Notes under the pieces: generated by a model
The model's database searches: none
The model's input: the letters and a program-made list of their open reading frames with translations, nothing else
What the model was told of the DNA's origin: nothing
Program-made: the position numbers and the translations under genes
Shown: positions 10,695 to 23,924 of the stretch, in pieces
Numbering within the stretch: the first letter of the stretch is position 1
Layout: every line of letters starts with the position of its first letter
DNA from: Hordeum vulgare subsp. vulgare
Taxonomy: Eukaryota > Streptophyta > Magnoliopsida > Poales > Poaceae
Length of the DNA: 64,000 bases
NCBI RefSeq assembly: GCF_904849725.1
Contig: NC_058523.1
Coordinates: forward strand, 201,837,689-201,901,688
Direction: 5' to 3'

Positions 10695-10986
10695 ATATAT
10701 ATTTGCCAATATTTAGTTCAAACCTACGACACAAATGTCTGGCCTCTTAGAGAATATATAGATCCTTTAATTAGGATGAAACGGTGAATATTACTACTTA
10801 ATTGTTGATATAGTGTGTGTGTATGTGTGCGTGCGCTTGTGCGTGTGCATGTGCGTGTGAATGTGAAGGGCATCAATGTTAGCGCAAACTTAAATCCAAG
10901 CAGTGGGCCGGTGACCCGACCCAAAAGACATGCCTCACTTCCAGCCGACTTGCAGGCCAGGAATGCGTCCAGTCACCTTGTAATCA
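10695..10986 (+). repeat. Inverted-duplication arm A, inner part
   Basis: Diverged reverse complement of 28990-28959 plus 13083-12870. Shared blocks include TATATATTTGCCAATATT, GGTGAAT-TTACTACTTAA, AATCCAAGCAGT, GACCCAAAAGA and TCACCTTGTAA. A TG/CG-rich microsatellite at about 10811-10865 is much longer here than in the other arm. Confidence 0.8.
10811..10865 (+). repeat. TG-rich microsatellite
   Basis: An impure run of TG, CG and CATG steps starting GTGTGTGTGTATGTG. The matching position of arm B has only TTTTTGTGTGTG, so the run expanded in this arm or contracted in the other. Confidence 0.8.
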
Positions 10987-12869
10987 AGCTCTATAACTTA
11001 GATCTAGCTTCAAATTGAGATTAGCACCGTTAATCTGGTATTCATAGACACATCTTGACACTGCCAGGCCATACCCATTTCACCCGCCACAAGCTGCGAT
11101 AACGATAATAGCTGATGGTGTAACTCACCAAAAAGGGGAGGCACATCTACGAGCTTCTTTCAAGCGGCTTAACCGAGGAAATTGACTACAAGCTAAGGAC
11201 CAGCGAATGACCACCATCAAAGAGGTACGCAAGATATCTAATGAAATTTTGTCCAAGATGGAAATATTTTCTCGATGATCGACTATGTCCATGATGACCT
11301 CAACATTGACATTGGGAAAATCTGCATTGGCGGCAAGACCGAGGCATGAGGAGATCCTACTAGCAAAGGCGCTAGCAAATCTCTTCATGTTTCCCCCACC
11401 ACCACAACTGTAGAGACCATGTCGAACATCTATGGCCTAGACAAGGCAGATAGAGGAAAATTGTATGCATATATACCTCCTCCGATCATAGGTGCGCGAG
11501 AGAAAAATTACCCAAAAAAATCTACTCATGTGTATTATATTGACCATATTGCACTTGTACCGCATGACGACTTCCTCTATTTGATGGAATGAACCTTCAT
11601 TTATGTTGTATTCATTGTGAGGATTATTTTCCTATGTGCATCACACCTCATGAATAGTGTACTCTACAAGCATCTGCGCAATTTGAAGGACCAACAACAC
11701 AAGATCATTTTAGTCAAAGTACTTGCTAAAGAGTTAGAAACTACCAGTTTGTTTTTTTGTACTACAAAAAATTTGAGAGTTCAAATTTCTAGCCGTTGTG
11801 CCAGCTCAGAACAACACACTGGTCGAAGCGTCGCATACAATGGTCACATTGTCCCTCGAGTTGAGACCCCAACTATAAATAGCCACCCCCTCCATCATAG
11901 TTGGTGAAGTGTTCCATGTGAAATTTAGACAAGTGTTGTTGATCAACCCATACTCTTGATAAAGTTGAGTGAATCTTAAGTGAGGAGAAACTCAATGCCT
12001 AATAACTGAAGTGATTGTAAAACCTAAAGAATATGTCCGGGTTAACTGAACACTCATTGAAGAATGTGATCCTCGAGATGGTTACGTGTTAGTTTAGAGT
12101 ATACAAGAGTAATTGTGGATCACCGAGCAACAAGTCTTTGAAGGTTTGGAAATCCACCTTTAAAATCTACCACGAGTAATTGATGAGGTCTAAGTAATGT
12201 TAGCTCAAGGAGAATAAGGTGAATACATTGATCTTCTAAGTTAAATATGAGGCCCTTCAATAAAACATAGAGTTGTAACAACAATTCGAAAAGGTGCAAA
12301 AAATCTAAAATATTGATTAAAAATTTATAAATAAGTAAAAAAATATCTTCTGAACCTCTAATGTAATAAATTTAAATTTTACCATGTTTGTATCGTAGTT
12401 TCAAAATTATCGAAACATTCTACCAAAATAATATATGTAAAGTCCATACACACAAAAATCTCCTATATATTGTTTGACATGTGACCGTATCTAATGGATG
12501 AAATGTCAGTAGTGTCCACACCAACTACGTGGCCGCTGTGCGTGCCAATGGAACACTTGGAAGGGGAAAATTCTATGCTCCAGTGACATTATTGCGTGGG
12601 GGACATATTTGGTATTATTGCGTGTAGGTCACATTTGGCCTTGACGCTGAGTGATTTCCTACACTTCTCATGGAGGTCACCATCTCGATTTGAAGCTAGA
12701 CCTAGGTTACAGAGCACGATTTAATGCATGGAACTTGGAAACTAGGGTTACTTGAAGTGGAATTCTACCAAACCTCCATCATCTCTGTTCAATTCAATTA
12801 CAAGCCAACCAAATGACCTTTCTTCTCTGCTAAGTTTCAAAACATGCGGCTATCTAACTATATGGCGAA
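10987..12869. other. Low-copy-looking spacer between inverted arms
   Basis: 1.9 kb lying between the inner ends of the inverted duplication. I see no recognised transposon protein. A TATA-like CTATAAATA lies at 11873-11881 and is followed by AG-rich leader-like sequence, so a promoter relic is possible. An 87-codon minus-strand frame at 11125-11388 has no recognisable similarity. The remainder is AT-rich. Confidence 0.45.
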
Positions 12870-13083
12870 AATGTTACAAGGTGAGTGGCCGCATTCTTGG
12901 CCTACAAGCTGGTTAGAAGTCACGCCTCTCTTTTGGGTCGACCTACCGACGTACTGCTTGGATTTGAGTACTTGATAACATTGGAGCCCTTCACACACAA
13001 AAAGTATATTAACATTTAAGTAGTAAGATTCACCGCTTCCTAAAAACATGCCCTAATTAACTCATTTGTATATATTCTAACAT
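12870..13083 (-). repeat. Inverted-duplication arm B, inner part
   Basis: Read on the minus strand this matches 10700-10986. It is cut off at 13083 by the left LTR of the 15.9-kb gypsy element and resumes at 28964 on the far side. Confidence 0.8.
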
Positions 13084-16000
13084 TGTGGGGACCCTGACTT
13101 ACGAGTCGAGATCGTCGAATGAACAGGCTCAGTGATCCCAGAGATCAATGCTCACCGAACACACATATACTGAATAATAAGAGTCTTACATCCAAGTAAC
13201 AAATTATTACATCACATGACCGAATGGTCAGGTTCACAAGGTAGGGCCTAAGGCCAATCATATCGATACAAATAATAGCGGAAATCATAGGGGCTAAGCG
13301 GGTGCCCATTCCATCAAGCCTACACCGAGAGGCATTCTGACTCGGAAGCGTCCTAGTTCACACGGGTGTCTCCGAAGACGTACTCATCTCCAAAATCCGA
13401 TCCTTCCATGTCTGGTCAATAATATAACCAGTGGCAAGCCAATGAGTACTTTTGAATGTACTCGCAAACAACCCATGATTTGAACAAGAAAAGTGAAGGA
13501 TAACAATAACATGCATCTTTGGTGGATATCTGTTGGTGGTAAATAAACATGATCACACGTATGCATCATAAGTTAAGAACTACTTTTGAAGAACATGTTA
13601 CAGATATCGATATATCTGTCGAGGGTTGAACCATCCAGGTTCACCCTATATGCCAAGTCACCGAACTTGGTCATATCATTACTTTCATATCAACTCCATT
13701 TATCAGAATTCACACACACACTTGGTTTATGCGGAAACAACTGGACGTAGTTTAAGAAGGATTGCCCAACTGTCCTTGACCGTGGACACGGCTATTCGAA
13801 TAGTTTTACACTCTGCAGAGGTAGTACGCTAGACCCACGAGATCCGAGAAACTTCCATGTCATCCACGACTCGCGGTATATAACATACCCGAGGTAAGTA
13901 CCCGATCAATGCATTTCCCCTGAAAATACTAGATAAAGAGGTCCACTCGATTGGTACCTAGCCCACATATTTTACGACTTACGAGCATCGACTCTGGACA
14001 GTACCAACCATGCGGGGACCAATGGTGTGCCTGGAACACGTAAAAACGACATAGTCGCCCTACCTGGCACGACCCCATCACGAGAGTGACCACAAATCAC
14101 TCCCACCACTAGTAATGTGGCTCTTTGCTAGCACCGCCCAGAGTAATCAACACAGCCCCGTCCCATAAGGGGTAACGTGGTCGTAGATGTAAGGTTGGGA
14201 CGATTGACACATCATAAATATATTCCCATTTCCGAAACCATACTCACACAAATACCCGGTGCAACACTTCACCAAAACTGGCCACCTAAGTCATCATCAC
14301 CCTCGGGCATTAGTGGCACCCGACGGGTTTTTTCATAAATCTTTGATTTATACCAACAACATGTTCATGCTAATAATGCTCTAACTTTACTTGTCAATAT
14401 GATACTAGCATGATCCTCATAGGTGGTAGGATCAAGCTCAATGCATGTGCTCCGGAGGAGCGATGGGTAACATCACTTCAATGATTTACCGACACTTATG
14501 ATCATATGCAACGGAAATACTTGCTATACTAACATGAAATATAACATATGCTCAGTCATGGTCAAAGGGCTGCTTGCCTTGGTCAGCTAGGTATCTGGGG
14601 TCTTCGAGGTCTTCCGCTCTGATTCCCTCGTCACACGAATTTTCTATCATCGTCAAAAGAATAAATAAGGAATAGCTCACTCAAAAACAAATCACAAATT
14701 TATTTTAAAAATGTTGTTTATTACTGATAAATCTATATTGTTATATAAAAAAATATTTGCTTCTGATCCCTATGAAGGAACATTTTTAAATCAACTAAAT
14801 AGAAGCAAAACTATTCCAATTTAATTCTTTTTATTATTGTAAAATAGAATAGTTGTTGAAAAATTCAACCAAATGGTCTTATTAAATACTACACATTTTT
14901 AGAAGAATATCAGTGGAAAAATTATATTTTTACACTGGTTAAATCCTTTTATAAAAAACTTTGAAAATCCAGTTTTAAAACAAAAGAAAAATGGGCTAAG
15001 TCCCTGGCCTGGCTTGGCCTGGAACTGGGCCAGCCCAAAGGCCAGCCGACAGCCTGCCCACACGTGCGCGCCATCAAGTTTGAACCTCACGTGCGAGGCC
15101 CTGCGGTCAGCTGCTGCAGGCAGCGAGGGAGAGGGGTTGGGCCACCGACAGGTGGGGCACACCTGTCGGGGTCGTCTTCTACCTCTGGCCAGAGAGTAGG
15201 AGGAGCACGGCGGCGAGGCTGCGGATGTTCTCGGGCCCCAACGAAGATAGAAATGGGCCCGGCTCGTCGCCGCCTACCTGCTGGTGGTCAGAACAACGAC
15301 GAAGAGGCACAAGTGCACCAGTGATGAGGAGGCCATGGCGGAGGAGTTTCGGGAGGTGGTCGTGAGGGTAGCTAGGGGCACGGAAATGCTCGGGAAAGTT
15401 GGGGGAAAGGTGCCTGAGGTCGAGGGGAGTGGTTTGGTAGGTCGAGGAATGCAGGAGCCGTCGTGTAGCCGGAGATCGATCGGAGCTCCGAGGCGGAGGG
15501 GCCTCGGTCGATCTCGAGCTCCCGGGCTCTGCTAGCTTGCAGGGGTCGCTAAGGAGGTGCTAGTGGTCGTGGCGAAGCTGTCTGAGGGGTGCTGGAGAGA
15601 GGGGGAGGGCTATATATAGGCCCGTGACTCACCGTGGCGCGCATGGGGGTGCAAAGATGAGCTGGGGTCGAAATCATGGTCTCAAGACGTGGTTTTGGAC
15701 TGTCAGAACCATCTGCGACAGATGGAGAGGGAGGGGAGTCGAGCATCAGTGGCCGCGCATCTTTGGCCGGTAGTGGTGCGCACGGGAAATCGTCGCACAA
15801 GCTCTAGCGCGGGAGAGGAGGGGCCCTGATGGTCGCTTGATGCAGAGGGTTTGTCGGGGAAGAGGTTGGACACCTTGGGGGAGGCTGGAACTGGCCGAGA
15901 GTGTCGCCCCCATCTCGGTGGCTTCCTGTAGCGTGCCCGAAGCATAGTTTTGGCATGCCACGACATGTTGGTGCACTTTGAGGGGCTTTGGACGTGTCTA

Positions 16001-17233
16001 GCATGTCCTGGACACTCGCTGGGATAAGGCTAGTCGTTGACGTCCCGTGGGAGCTTCGGCTAGTCAAGGGAGACAAGAGAAACAGGTGCTGTCAGGTTTG
16101 AGCTGAAGCTTAGATTGGGTTTTTTGGCATTTCTACTTTGAACCTGAGAGGGGCCAGTTGACTGGGGCTGGGCATTGATAGTGGCCACCTAATCTGAGAG
16201 TTTGAAGCAAAGGGGTTGGGTTTAGCTATGGATGAAGGGGCTTTTACCCATCTGTCAGAAGGTGCTCGACAGTGGTTTGGGGTGGTTGCACCCCAGCACT
16301 GGTGCTGCAACTTAACAGGTTTGGGTTTGGTTCTAAAAGATGGGGTTTTACCAAGTTTGAACTCCATCGGACAAGTTTAGCTTTGTAAACTTGAAAACTT
16401 CACCATTTGACCAGATCTGTCCCTTCCAAAGAGAGTGTGGGTAAATTTAATCCCACAAATCACATTTTTGGTGTGGAACTGTCATTTGAGGTATCAGACA
16501 CTCCTGCAAAGTTTCAACTTCATTGGACAAACTTTTCTATGTAGAGTTGCTCTAACTTCATTCTGGACAAAAGGGGTTTTATAGTTATTTGTGGTCCTTA
16601 ATCACCTTGGATTAAAGTGAAACTTTATGTGGACACCAAATATGGCTTAGGGATACCACTGGAATTTTCTAGGATTTTATTGAGAATATTTCCTTTGGAA
16701 ATATTTCAAAAGGTCAAAACAGAGAGAAATGATTTTCATGCTTTTACTCAAATAATTATAATATTAGTAGGGGTTTAAAATCTTATGTATGGAAAATATA
16801 TGTCCTTCTCATCATCTCCAAATTTAATTAGATTTTTCTAAGGCAGAAAAGTATTTTTCCATGCAGGAATACCATTTCTAGCCTCAGAAATGGACATGTA
16901 AATAAATTAAGAAAACAATTCTAAAAATAATTATTTTGTGGTTTTGGAGCACTAAAATAAAGCTAAAATCGGATCACTAACTTTGGGTAAGAACACTCCT
17001 TGCCATCAAGGGCATGTAGTGCAACTCAAAGTAGGGTTTTACCTTGATCAGAAATCAGAAAAAGGTTTTTGGAAACAACTCAATATTGTGAATTGGGGTT
17101 TTTATCATCACATGATCAAACACACAAGCATACAATGACAACCATGGCACTCACAACCTTAGTTTTGAAAAAGTTTTAACAAGCTCAGATTTTTGCAGTA
17201 AAGAGAAAGTGGTAGTGAAAACAGGGTGTGACA
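13084..17233 (-). repeat. 3' LTR (left) of the gypsy element
   Basis: 4150-bp LTR. TATA-like sequence CTATATATAGG on the minus strand at 15610-15619. Small frames inside it are not conserved in length with the other LTR and are not considered genes. Indels of about 16 to 30 bp distinguish the two LTRs, for example at 14927-14943 and 16977-17003. Confidence 0.9.
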
Positions 17234-17276
17234 GACCTATCCCCGTTACAAGAATCTCGTACCCGAGATTCCTAAG

Positions 17277-18525
17277 CTAGGTGCTAAAAAGGTCTGGAAA
17301 CTCAGATCGGAGATAGTCTTCACGCTCCCATGTTGCTTCGGCTTCGGTGTGGTTGCTCCACTGAACCTTGAAATACTTGATGGTGCGGCTTCTGGTGCAA
17401 TGCTCAGCTTCATCCAGAATGCGGATTGGCTTGTCGTGATAGGTGAGGTCTGGCTGAAGGTCGATGGCCTGATGGTCAATGTCCTTGTAAAGATCGGAAC
17501 TGTTTGGCGCTTGAAGACACTTCCGAAGTTGTGACACGTGGAAGACGTTGTGCACACCCAAAAGTTTCGGAGTAGCTCCAACTGGTAAGAGACTTCCCCA
17601 CGCCTTGCCATGATCTTAAAAGGTCCAATGAACCTTGGAGCAAGTTTCCCTTTAACATGGAAACGCTTGGTTCCCTTGAGAGGGGTGACACGGAGGTACA
17701 CCTGATCTTCAAGGTTAAACTCCAATTCTCTATGGTGAGAATCCGCATAGCTCTTTTGTCGCGACATGGCTGCTTTTAGATTTTCTCGGACAAGCTGCAC
17801 CTTATCTTCTGCCTTGTGCAAAACTTCTGTCCCGAAAATCAACCCTTCATCGGTTTCGGACCAGTTGAGCGGGGTGCGGCACTTCCGTCCGTACAACACT
17901 TCAAATGGGGCCATCTGGAGACTGGACTGGTAGTTGTTGTTGTATGAGAACTCAGCAAACGGAAGACAGTCTTCCCATTTGGCACCATGTGACAAGATGG
18001 AAGCGCGGAGCATATCTTCGAGTATATGATTTACTCTTTCCATTTGTCCGCCCGTTTGCGGGTGGAAAGCGGTGCTGAAAGAGAGCTTGGTTCCGAGGGC
18101 TTCTTGGAACTTCTTACAAAACCTTGAGGTGAACTGCGTGGCTCGGTCAGATACAATCTCCCTGGGAACTCCATGAAGGCTCACAATACACTCAATATAG
18201 AGCTAGCCAACTTGTTCCCATCATAAGTGGTGTGGACTGGAATGAAATGGGCCACCTTGGTCAGATGGTCGACAATGACCCGTATAGAGTCTTGGCCTCT
18301 GCTAGACCTTGGTAAGCCGGTAACAAAGTCCATGCCTATCTTGTCCCACTTCCATTCTGGCACCTGGAGTGGTTGTAGCAGTCCAGCAGGTCGCTGATGC
18401 TCAACCTTGACTCGCTGGCACACGTCGCACTTGGCAACGTAAGACGCTATTTCCCTCTTCATGCCATGCCACCAGAATCTTGATCGGAGATCTTGATATA
18501 TCTTGGTACCACCGGGGTGAATAGA
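17277..18525 (-). pseudogene. Gypsy integrase with chromodomain, broken
   Basis: Minus-strand pol C-terminus. The zinc-binding part retains CDVCQRVK. The catalytic triad is recognisable as the Asp in GMDFVTGLP, the Asp in SDRATQF and the Glu in QMERVN. A chromodomain follows, with KYFKVQWSN and EATWERED. Defects: an in-frame TAA at 18526-18528 just ahead of the zinc-binding region, a frameshift near 18185 between the first and second catalytic Asp, and another near 17565 before the chromodomain. The chromodomain would normally steer integration toward particular chromatin. Confidence 0.85.
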
Positions 18526-20401
18526 TTAGGGTGTATCATGTGCTTCCTGTAGGATCAAATCCTTAAGCTCAGCTTTGTTGGGTACGCATAAACGTTTCCC
18601 AAACCACACTACTCCTTGTTCATCCATCAAAAATTCTGGGGCCTTGCCTTCTTGAATCTTCTTCTTGATGCCTTCAATGCTCTTAAGACCCTTCTGGGCC
18701 CCCTTGATATCATCAACCAGCGTTGGTTTGACTTCGAGGTTAGCTAGGAATCCCGATTCCACTAGCTCCAATCCGAAGTTCTCCATTTCTTCATATAAGG
18801 CGGGTTGCCTTTCCTTGAGCATGACGTTCAAGGTTATGGTCTTCCTGCTTAAGGCATCAACCACTACATTGACCTTACCGGGGTTATATTGAATGATGAG
18901 GTTGTAGTCTTTGATTAGCTCCAACCATCTTCGTTGCCTCATATTCAATTCCCTCTGAGTGAAGATATACTTCAGACTTTTGTGGTCGGTGTATATTTCA
19001 CAGTGCTTCCCCAGAAGGTAATGTCGCCATGTCTTTAGTGCATGCACTACGGCTGCTAACTCCAGATCATGGGTGGCATAATTCTCCTCATGCGGGTGCA
19101 GTTGTCATGACAGATACGCCACAACTCAGTCGTCCTGCATTAGAACCCCACCGAGCCCGGTTCTGGAGGCATCTCAATATATCACAAACTCCTTGGTGAT
19201 ATCTGGAGTGGCCAATACCGGGGCGGTAGGTAATCTTTTCTTCAACTCTTGGAAGCTTGCTTCACACTCCGGCGTCCATTCAAACTTATTGCCTTTCTTC
19301 AAGAGCTGACTCATGGGTCGGGCGATGCCGGAGAATCCTTCCACATACTAGCAGTAATATCCCGCGAGTCCGAGGAAGCTCCTGACTTCCTTCACATCAA
19401 TTGGCGATTCCTAGTTGGTCACCGTAGTAATCTTGGAGGGATCAACTGCCAATCCACTTGCCGTCATGGTATGACCCAAGAATCCAACTTTGTTCAGCCA
19501 GAATTGGCACTTGCTAAATTTTGCATAAAGTTGGTGGTCTCGAAGCTTTTCCAATACTAACCTCTAGTGTTGCTCATGCTCTTCTTCGGACTTGGAAAAT
19601 ATTAAGATGTCATCGATAAATACGACTATAGAATTATCTAGGTATTCCATGAAGACCTTGTTCATGAGTTACATGAAGTAAGATGGGGCATTAGTCAATC
19701 TAAAAGACGTGACAGTGCATTCGTATAGACCATACCAGGTCATGAACGCAGTCTTGGGTATGTCCTTAGGTCGGATCTTTAGGTGGTAATATCCATATCG
19801 GAGATCGATCTTGGAGAATACCTTAGCTCCATTTAGCTGATCAAACAAGTCTTCAATCTAGGGGTGTGGATACTTGTTCTTGATCGTGACCTCATTGAGA
19901 GAACGGTAATCGACACAGAGTATGGTAGTCCCATCCTTCTTGTACACGAACAGAACAGGTGATCCCCAAGGTGACGCACTCGGACGAAAGTACCCTTTCC
20001 TGAGTTGCTCATCCAGTTGCTTCTTCAGCTCCGCTAGTTCTTCGGATCCCATCCTGTAAGGCTTCTTATAGATAGGCCTTGATCCGGGCATGAGCTCAAT
20101 GATGAACTCGATGTATCGGTCGGGAGGCATCCCTGGTAGCTCATCAGGAAAGACGTCCGGGTACTCACAGACTATTGGCACTCGATCAAGTTCTACCTCT
20201 GACAGGCTGTTGACTTGTGGTACTAGAGTGGTCACTGGCTCAGAGACATACTTGACTTTGACCCCTTGGTCGCTTGTCACGGTAATAGCCCTGTTGGCAT
20301 AGTCCAAGATGCTCTGATGTTTGGCCATCCAAACGATGCCGAGAATTACTTCTAGGCCTTGCAACTTAAGTACAATGAGATCCGCTGAGAAGCTTATCCC
20401 A
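18526..20401 (-). pseudogene. Gypsy reverse transcriptase and RNase H, broken
   Basis: RT is seen from DELPGMPP and YKKPYRMG through [10 protein letters not shown] and a catalytic FIDD at 19609-19620. RNase H follows with [12 protein letters not shown] and DALSRK, the latter typical of the end of the gypsy RNase H. In-frame stops include TAG at 19858-19860 and TAA at 19669-19671, with others before 19048. At its upstream edge (20406) it is cut by a solo LTR, beyond which the frame resumes in the protease. Confidence 0.85.
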
Positions 20402-20406
20402 TTGAG

Positions 20407-22222
20407 TGTTGGAAATATGCCCTAGAGGCAATAATAATTAGTTATTATTATATTTCTTTGTTCATGATAATCGTTTATTATCCATGCTATAATTGTATTG
20501 ATTGGAAACACAGTACTTGTGTGGATACATAGACAAAACACTGTCCCTAGTAAGCCTCTAGTTGACTAGCTCGTTGATCAAAGATGGTCAAGGTTTCCTG
20601 GCCATAGGCAAGTGTTGTTACTTGATAATGGGATCACATCATTAGGAGAATCATGTGATGGACTAGACCCAAACTAATAGACGTAGCATGTTGATCGTGT
20701 CATTTTGTTGCTACTGTTTTCTGCATGTCAAGTATTTGTTCCTATGACCATGAGATCATATAACTCACTGACACCGGAGGAATGCTTTGTGTGTATCAAA
20801 CGTCGCAACGTAACTGGGTGACTATAAGGATGCTCTACAGGTATCTCGGAAGGTGTTCGTTGAGTTAGTATGGATCGAGACTGGGATTTGTCACTCCGTG
20901 TGACGGAGAGGTATCTCGGGGCCCACTCGGTAATACAACATCACACACAAGCCTTGCAAGCAATGTGACTTAGTGTAAGTTGCGGGATCTTGTATTACGG
21001 AACGAGTAAAGAGACTTGCCGATAAACGAGATTGAAATAGGTATGCGGTTACTGACGATCGAATCTCGGGCAAGTAACATACCGAAGGACAAAGGGAATA
21101 ACATACGAGATTATATGAATCCTTGGCAGTGAGGTTCAAACGATAAGATCTTCGTATAGTATGTAAGATCCAATATGGGCATCCAGGTCCCGCTATTGGA
21201 TATTGACCGAGGAGTCACTCAGGTCATGTCTACATAGTTCTCGAACCCGCATGGTCTGCACACTTAAGGTTCGACGTTGTTTTATGCGTATTTGAGTTAT
21301 ATGGTTGGTTACCGAATGTTGTTCGGAGTCTCGGATGAGATCACAGATGTCACGAGGGTTTCCGGAATGGTCCGGAAACGAAGATTGATATATAGGATGA
21401 CCTCATTTGATTACCGGAAGGTTTTCGGAGTTACCGGGAATGTACCGGGAATGACGAATGGGTTCCGGGTGTTCACCAGGGGGAGGCAACCCACCCCGGG
21501 GAAGCCCATAGGCCTTGGGGGTGGCGCACCAGCCCTTAGTGGGCTGGTGGGACAGCCCAAGAAGGCCCTATGCGCCATAGGAAGAAAATCAAAGAGAAAA
21601 GAAAAAAAGGAGGAGGTGGGAAAAGGGCGATGGACTCCTCCTTCCAAACCTAGTTGGATTCGGTTTGGAAGGGGAGGACTCCCCCCCTTGGCTCGGCCGA
21701 ACCCCTTGGGGGTCCTTGGACCCCAAGGCAAGGCTCCCCCTCTTCCCCCTATATATACGGAGGTTTTAGGGATGATTTGAGACAACTTTGCCACGGCAGC
21801 CCGACCACATATCTCCACGGTTTTACCTCTAGATCGCGTTTCTGCGGAGCTCGGGCGGAGCCCTGTTGAGATTAGATCACCACCAACCTCCGGAGCACCG
21901 TCATGCTGCCGCAGAACTCATCTACCTCTCCGTCTCTCTTGCTGGATCAAGAAGGCCGGGATCGTCGTCGAGCTATACGTGTGCTGAACGCGGAGGTGCC
22001 GTCCCTTCGGCACTAGATCGTGGGACTCATCGCGGGACGGTTCGCGGGGCAGATCGAGGGACGTGAGGACGTTCCACTACATCAACCGCGTTCACTAACG
22101 CTTCTGCTGTGCGATCTACAAGGGTACATAGATCGAATATCCCCTCTCGTAGATGGACATCACCATGATAGGTCTTCGTGCGCGTAGGAAATTTTTTGTT
22201 TCCCATGCGAGGTTCCCCAACA
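20407..22222 (+). mobile_element. Solo LTR, BARE-1/WIS/Angela type
   Basis: Starts TGTTGGAAATATGCCCTAGA and ends GTTCCCCAACA, 1816 bp, with no internal region. The flanking pentamers are TTGAG and TAGAG, a 5-bp duplication with one mismatch. The gypsy pol frame can be followed on both sides, so it inserted after the gypsy element and lost its body by LTR-LTR recombination. A TATA box CTATATATAC is at 21749-21758. It is opposite in direction to its host. Confidence 0.9.
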
Positions 22223-23631
22223 TAGAGAACAATCCCGACCTTCCTACATCCTAGGTTGGTCCTCAACACTGCTCCCGGGGTTTGGATTGCCATTTGCCTG
22301 CGAACCAAAGTAGGCTTTAAACCACATTTTTCTGCAAATCTTTGTGTAACAAAAGAATGCGAAGCACCACAATCAAACAATATTGTTGCTGGGGTGGAGT
22401 TGACGAGGAACGTACCCAGAATGCAGTCCGGGTCTTCCTGTGCCTCTTCTGCAGAGATATGATTAATCCGCCCCCTGCTGTGATACTGCTGATTGCGGGG
22501 AGCTTGATTCCTGCCTGGTGCTCCTTGGCCTTGATTTGGCGCATTGGGGCGTGATTCGTCGGGCTTCTTGTTGGGACACTGCCTGGAATAGTGCCCTGTC
22601 TGTCCACATCCAAAACAGGTAACTTGTGCTGGAAGATTGGTCTTGACTCCACTGTTGTTCGGTGGATTGATTGTTGGCTTGGTGTTCACTTGCTGCTGAG
22701 GCTGGTAGTTCTGGCGAAACGTTGGAGTCTTGTACTATTGCTGTTGATAGTCGGGTCTTGCTGGAGCTGACTGCCATGGGCATGGCTTCGGGTTACTAGG
22801 TCCTCCACTACCCATTAGCTTGCACTTACGGGTGTCATCCATAGCACGACACGTATCCTCCAACATAAGGGCCTTATTAACCAGATCGCTGAAGGTCCGA
22901 CATTCACAAACAACCAGCTGATACTGGAGTGACTGTTGCAGTCCTTCCATAAAGCGTTCCACTTTGGCGGCCTCAGTGTTGACATCTTCTGGTGCATATC
23001 TTGACAGGAGGTTGAACTTCAACAAATACTCCTTGACGGATCCACTGCCTTGCCTTAAGGCTAGGAATTCCTGCTTCTTAATGGTCATCATTCCTGGAGG
23101 AATGTGAGCAACGCGGAATCCATCTTTGAACACTGCCCAAGTGATGACTTTCCCTGCTCGCATGATCTGAAATCCATCCCACCAAGCCCTGACTATGCCT
23201 CTGAGACAGTGAGAAGCATAGAGGACTTTCTCACGATCATCAGTGCATTTGACCAGCGCGAGGAGGTCTTTGATAGTACGGATCCAGTCATAGGCATCCA
23301 ATGGTTTAGTCGTCTTCGTGAATATGGGTGGCGTAGTTCGCATGAACTTGGAGAGAGTAGAGCGACCATCACCATTCCCGTTCTGCGGCGGGTTGTTCAC
23401 CAAGGCTTGAGCCAGCTGCTGAATAGCAGCATTATTGGCTTGAAATTCCTCTCGGAGAGCTTGAAGGAACTGAGCCATAGTCAAGCTTTCAGGAGGAGGC
23501 GGTGGCAGTGGAACATGGTCTTGCTGCTCGTGGTGATCTCCAGCTTGAGCTTCCCCTCCGGTTCCCTGCTGCTGACCTGAAGAAGCACAGTCGGGGTTGC
23601 CGAAGGTGCTGTTGCGAGTTGCATTCACCAT
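22223..23631 (-). pseudogene. Gypsy gag and protease, stop-interrupted
   Basis: Gag starts at 23631 (MVNATRNSTFG) and includes a capsid-type region with FMRTTPPIF, DAYDWI and AWWDGFQ. A TAG at 22735-22737 interrupts it in frame. The CCHC zinc knuckle CFGCGQTGHYSRQC is at about 22576-22617. The protease active site is FDCGASHSF near 22374, where DSGA is more usual. The frame runs into the solo LTR at 22222 and continues beyond it at 20406. Confidence 0.85.
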
Positions 23632-23885
23632 CCTGTCACGGGAGTAGACAAGTCAATTTTCCGAACTGGCCAAAATCATAATGGATGATGCTCTAGTAAA
23701 GAGGGGTCTGGTGCTGTGCTAGTGTGAAATTTTTAAGCCAAAGATTTTTTTTTAAAAAGCTAATGCATTGGATTAAAACAAGCGATGTAGTCGCTCACAA
23801 GCTGCCTAAGGTAGAATGTGACTTGCATCCAACATGCTTACACCACTCTCATGGTTTACTGAAACGATACATGAACTCCTACACT

Positions 23886-23897
23886 GGGGGGGGGGGG
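23886..23897 (+). repeat. Homopolymer run of 12 G
   Basis: Twelve consecutive G between ACACT and TAACTCC, in the gypsy leader between the leader ORF and gag. Such runs are prone to length error. Confidence 0.9.
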
Positions 23898-23924
23898 TAA
23901 CTCCTAAGTGCATATGTCACAATA

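Noticed and set aside
13400..16370. Several 60-90-codon frames inside the left gypsy LTR
   Set aside because: The matching frames in the right LTR differ in start, length and indels, and none has a recognisable motif. They are chance frames in the GC-rich part of the LTR.
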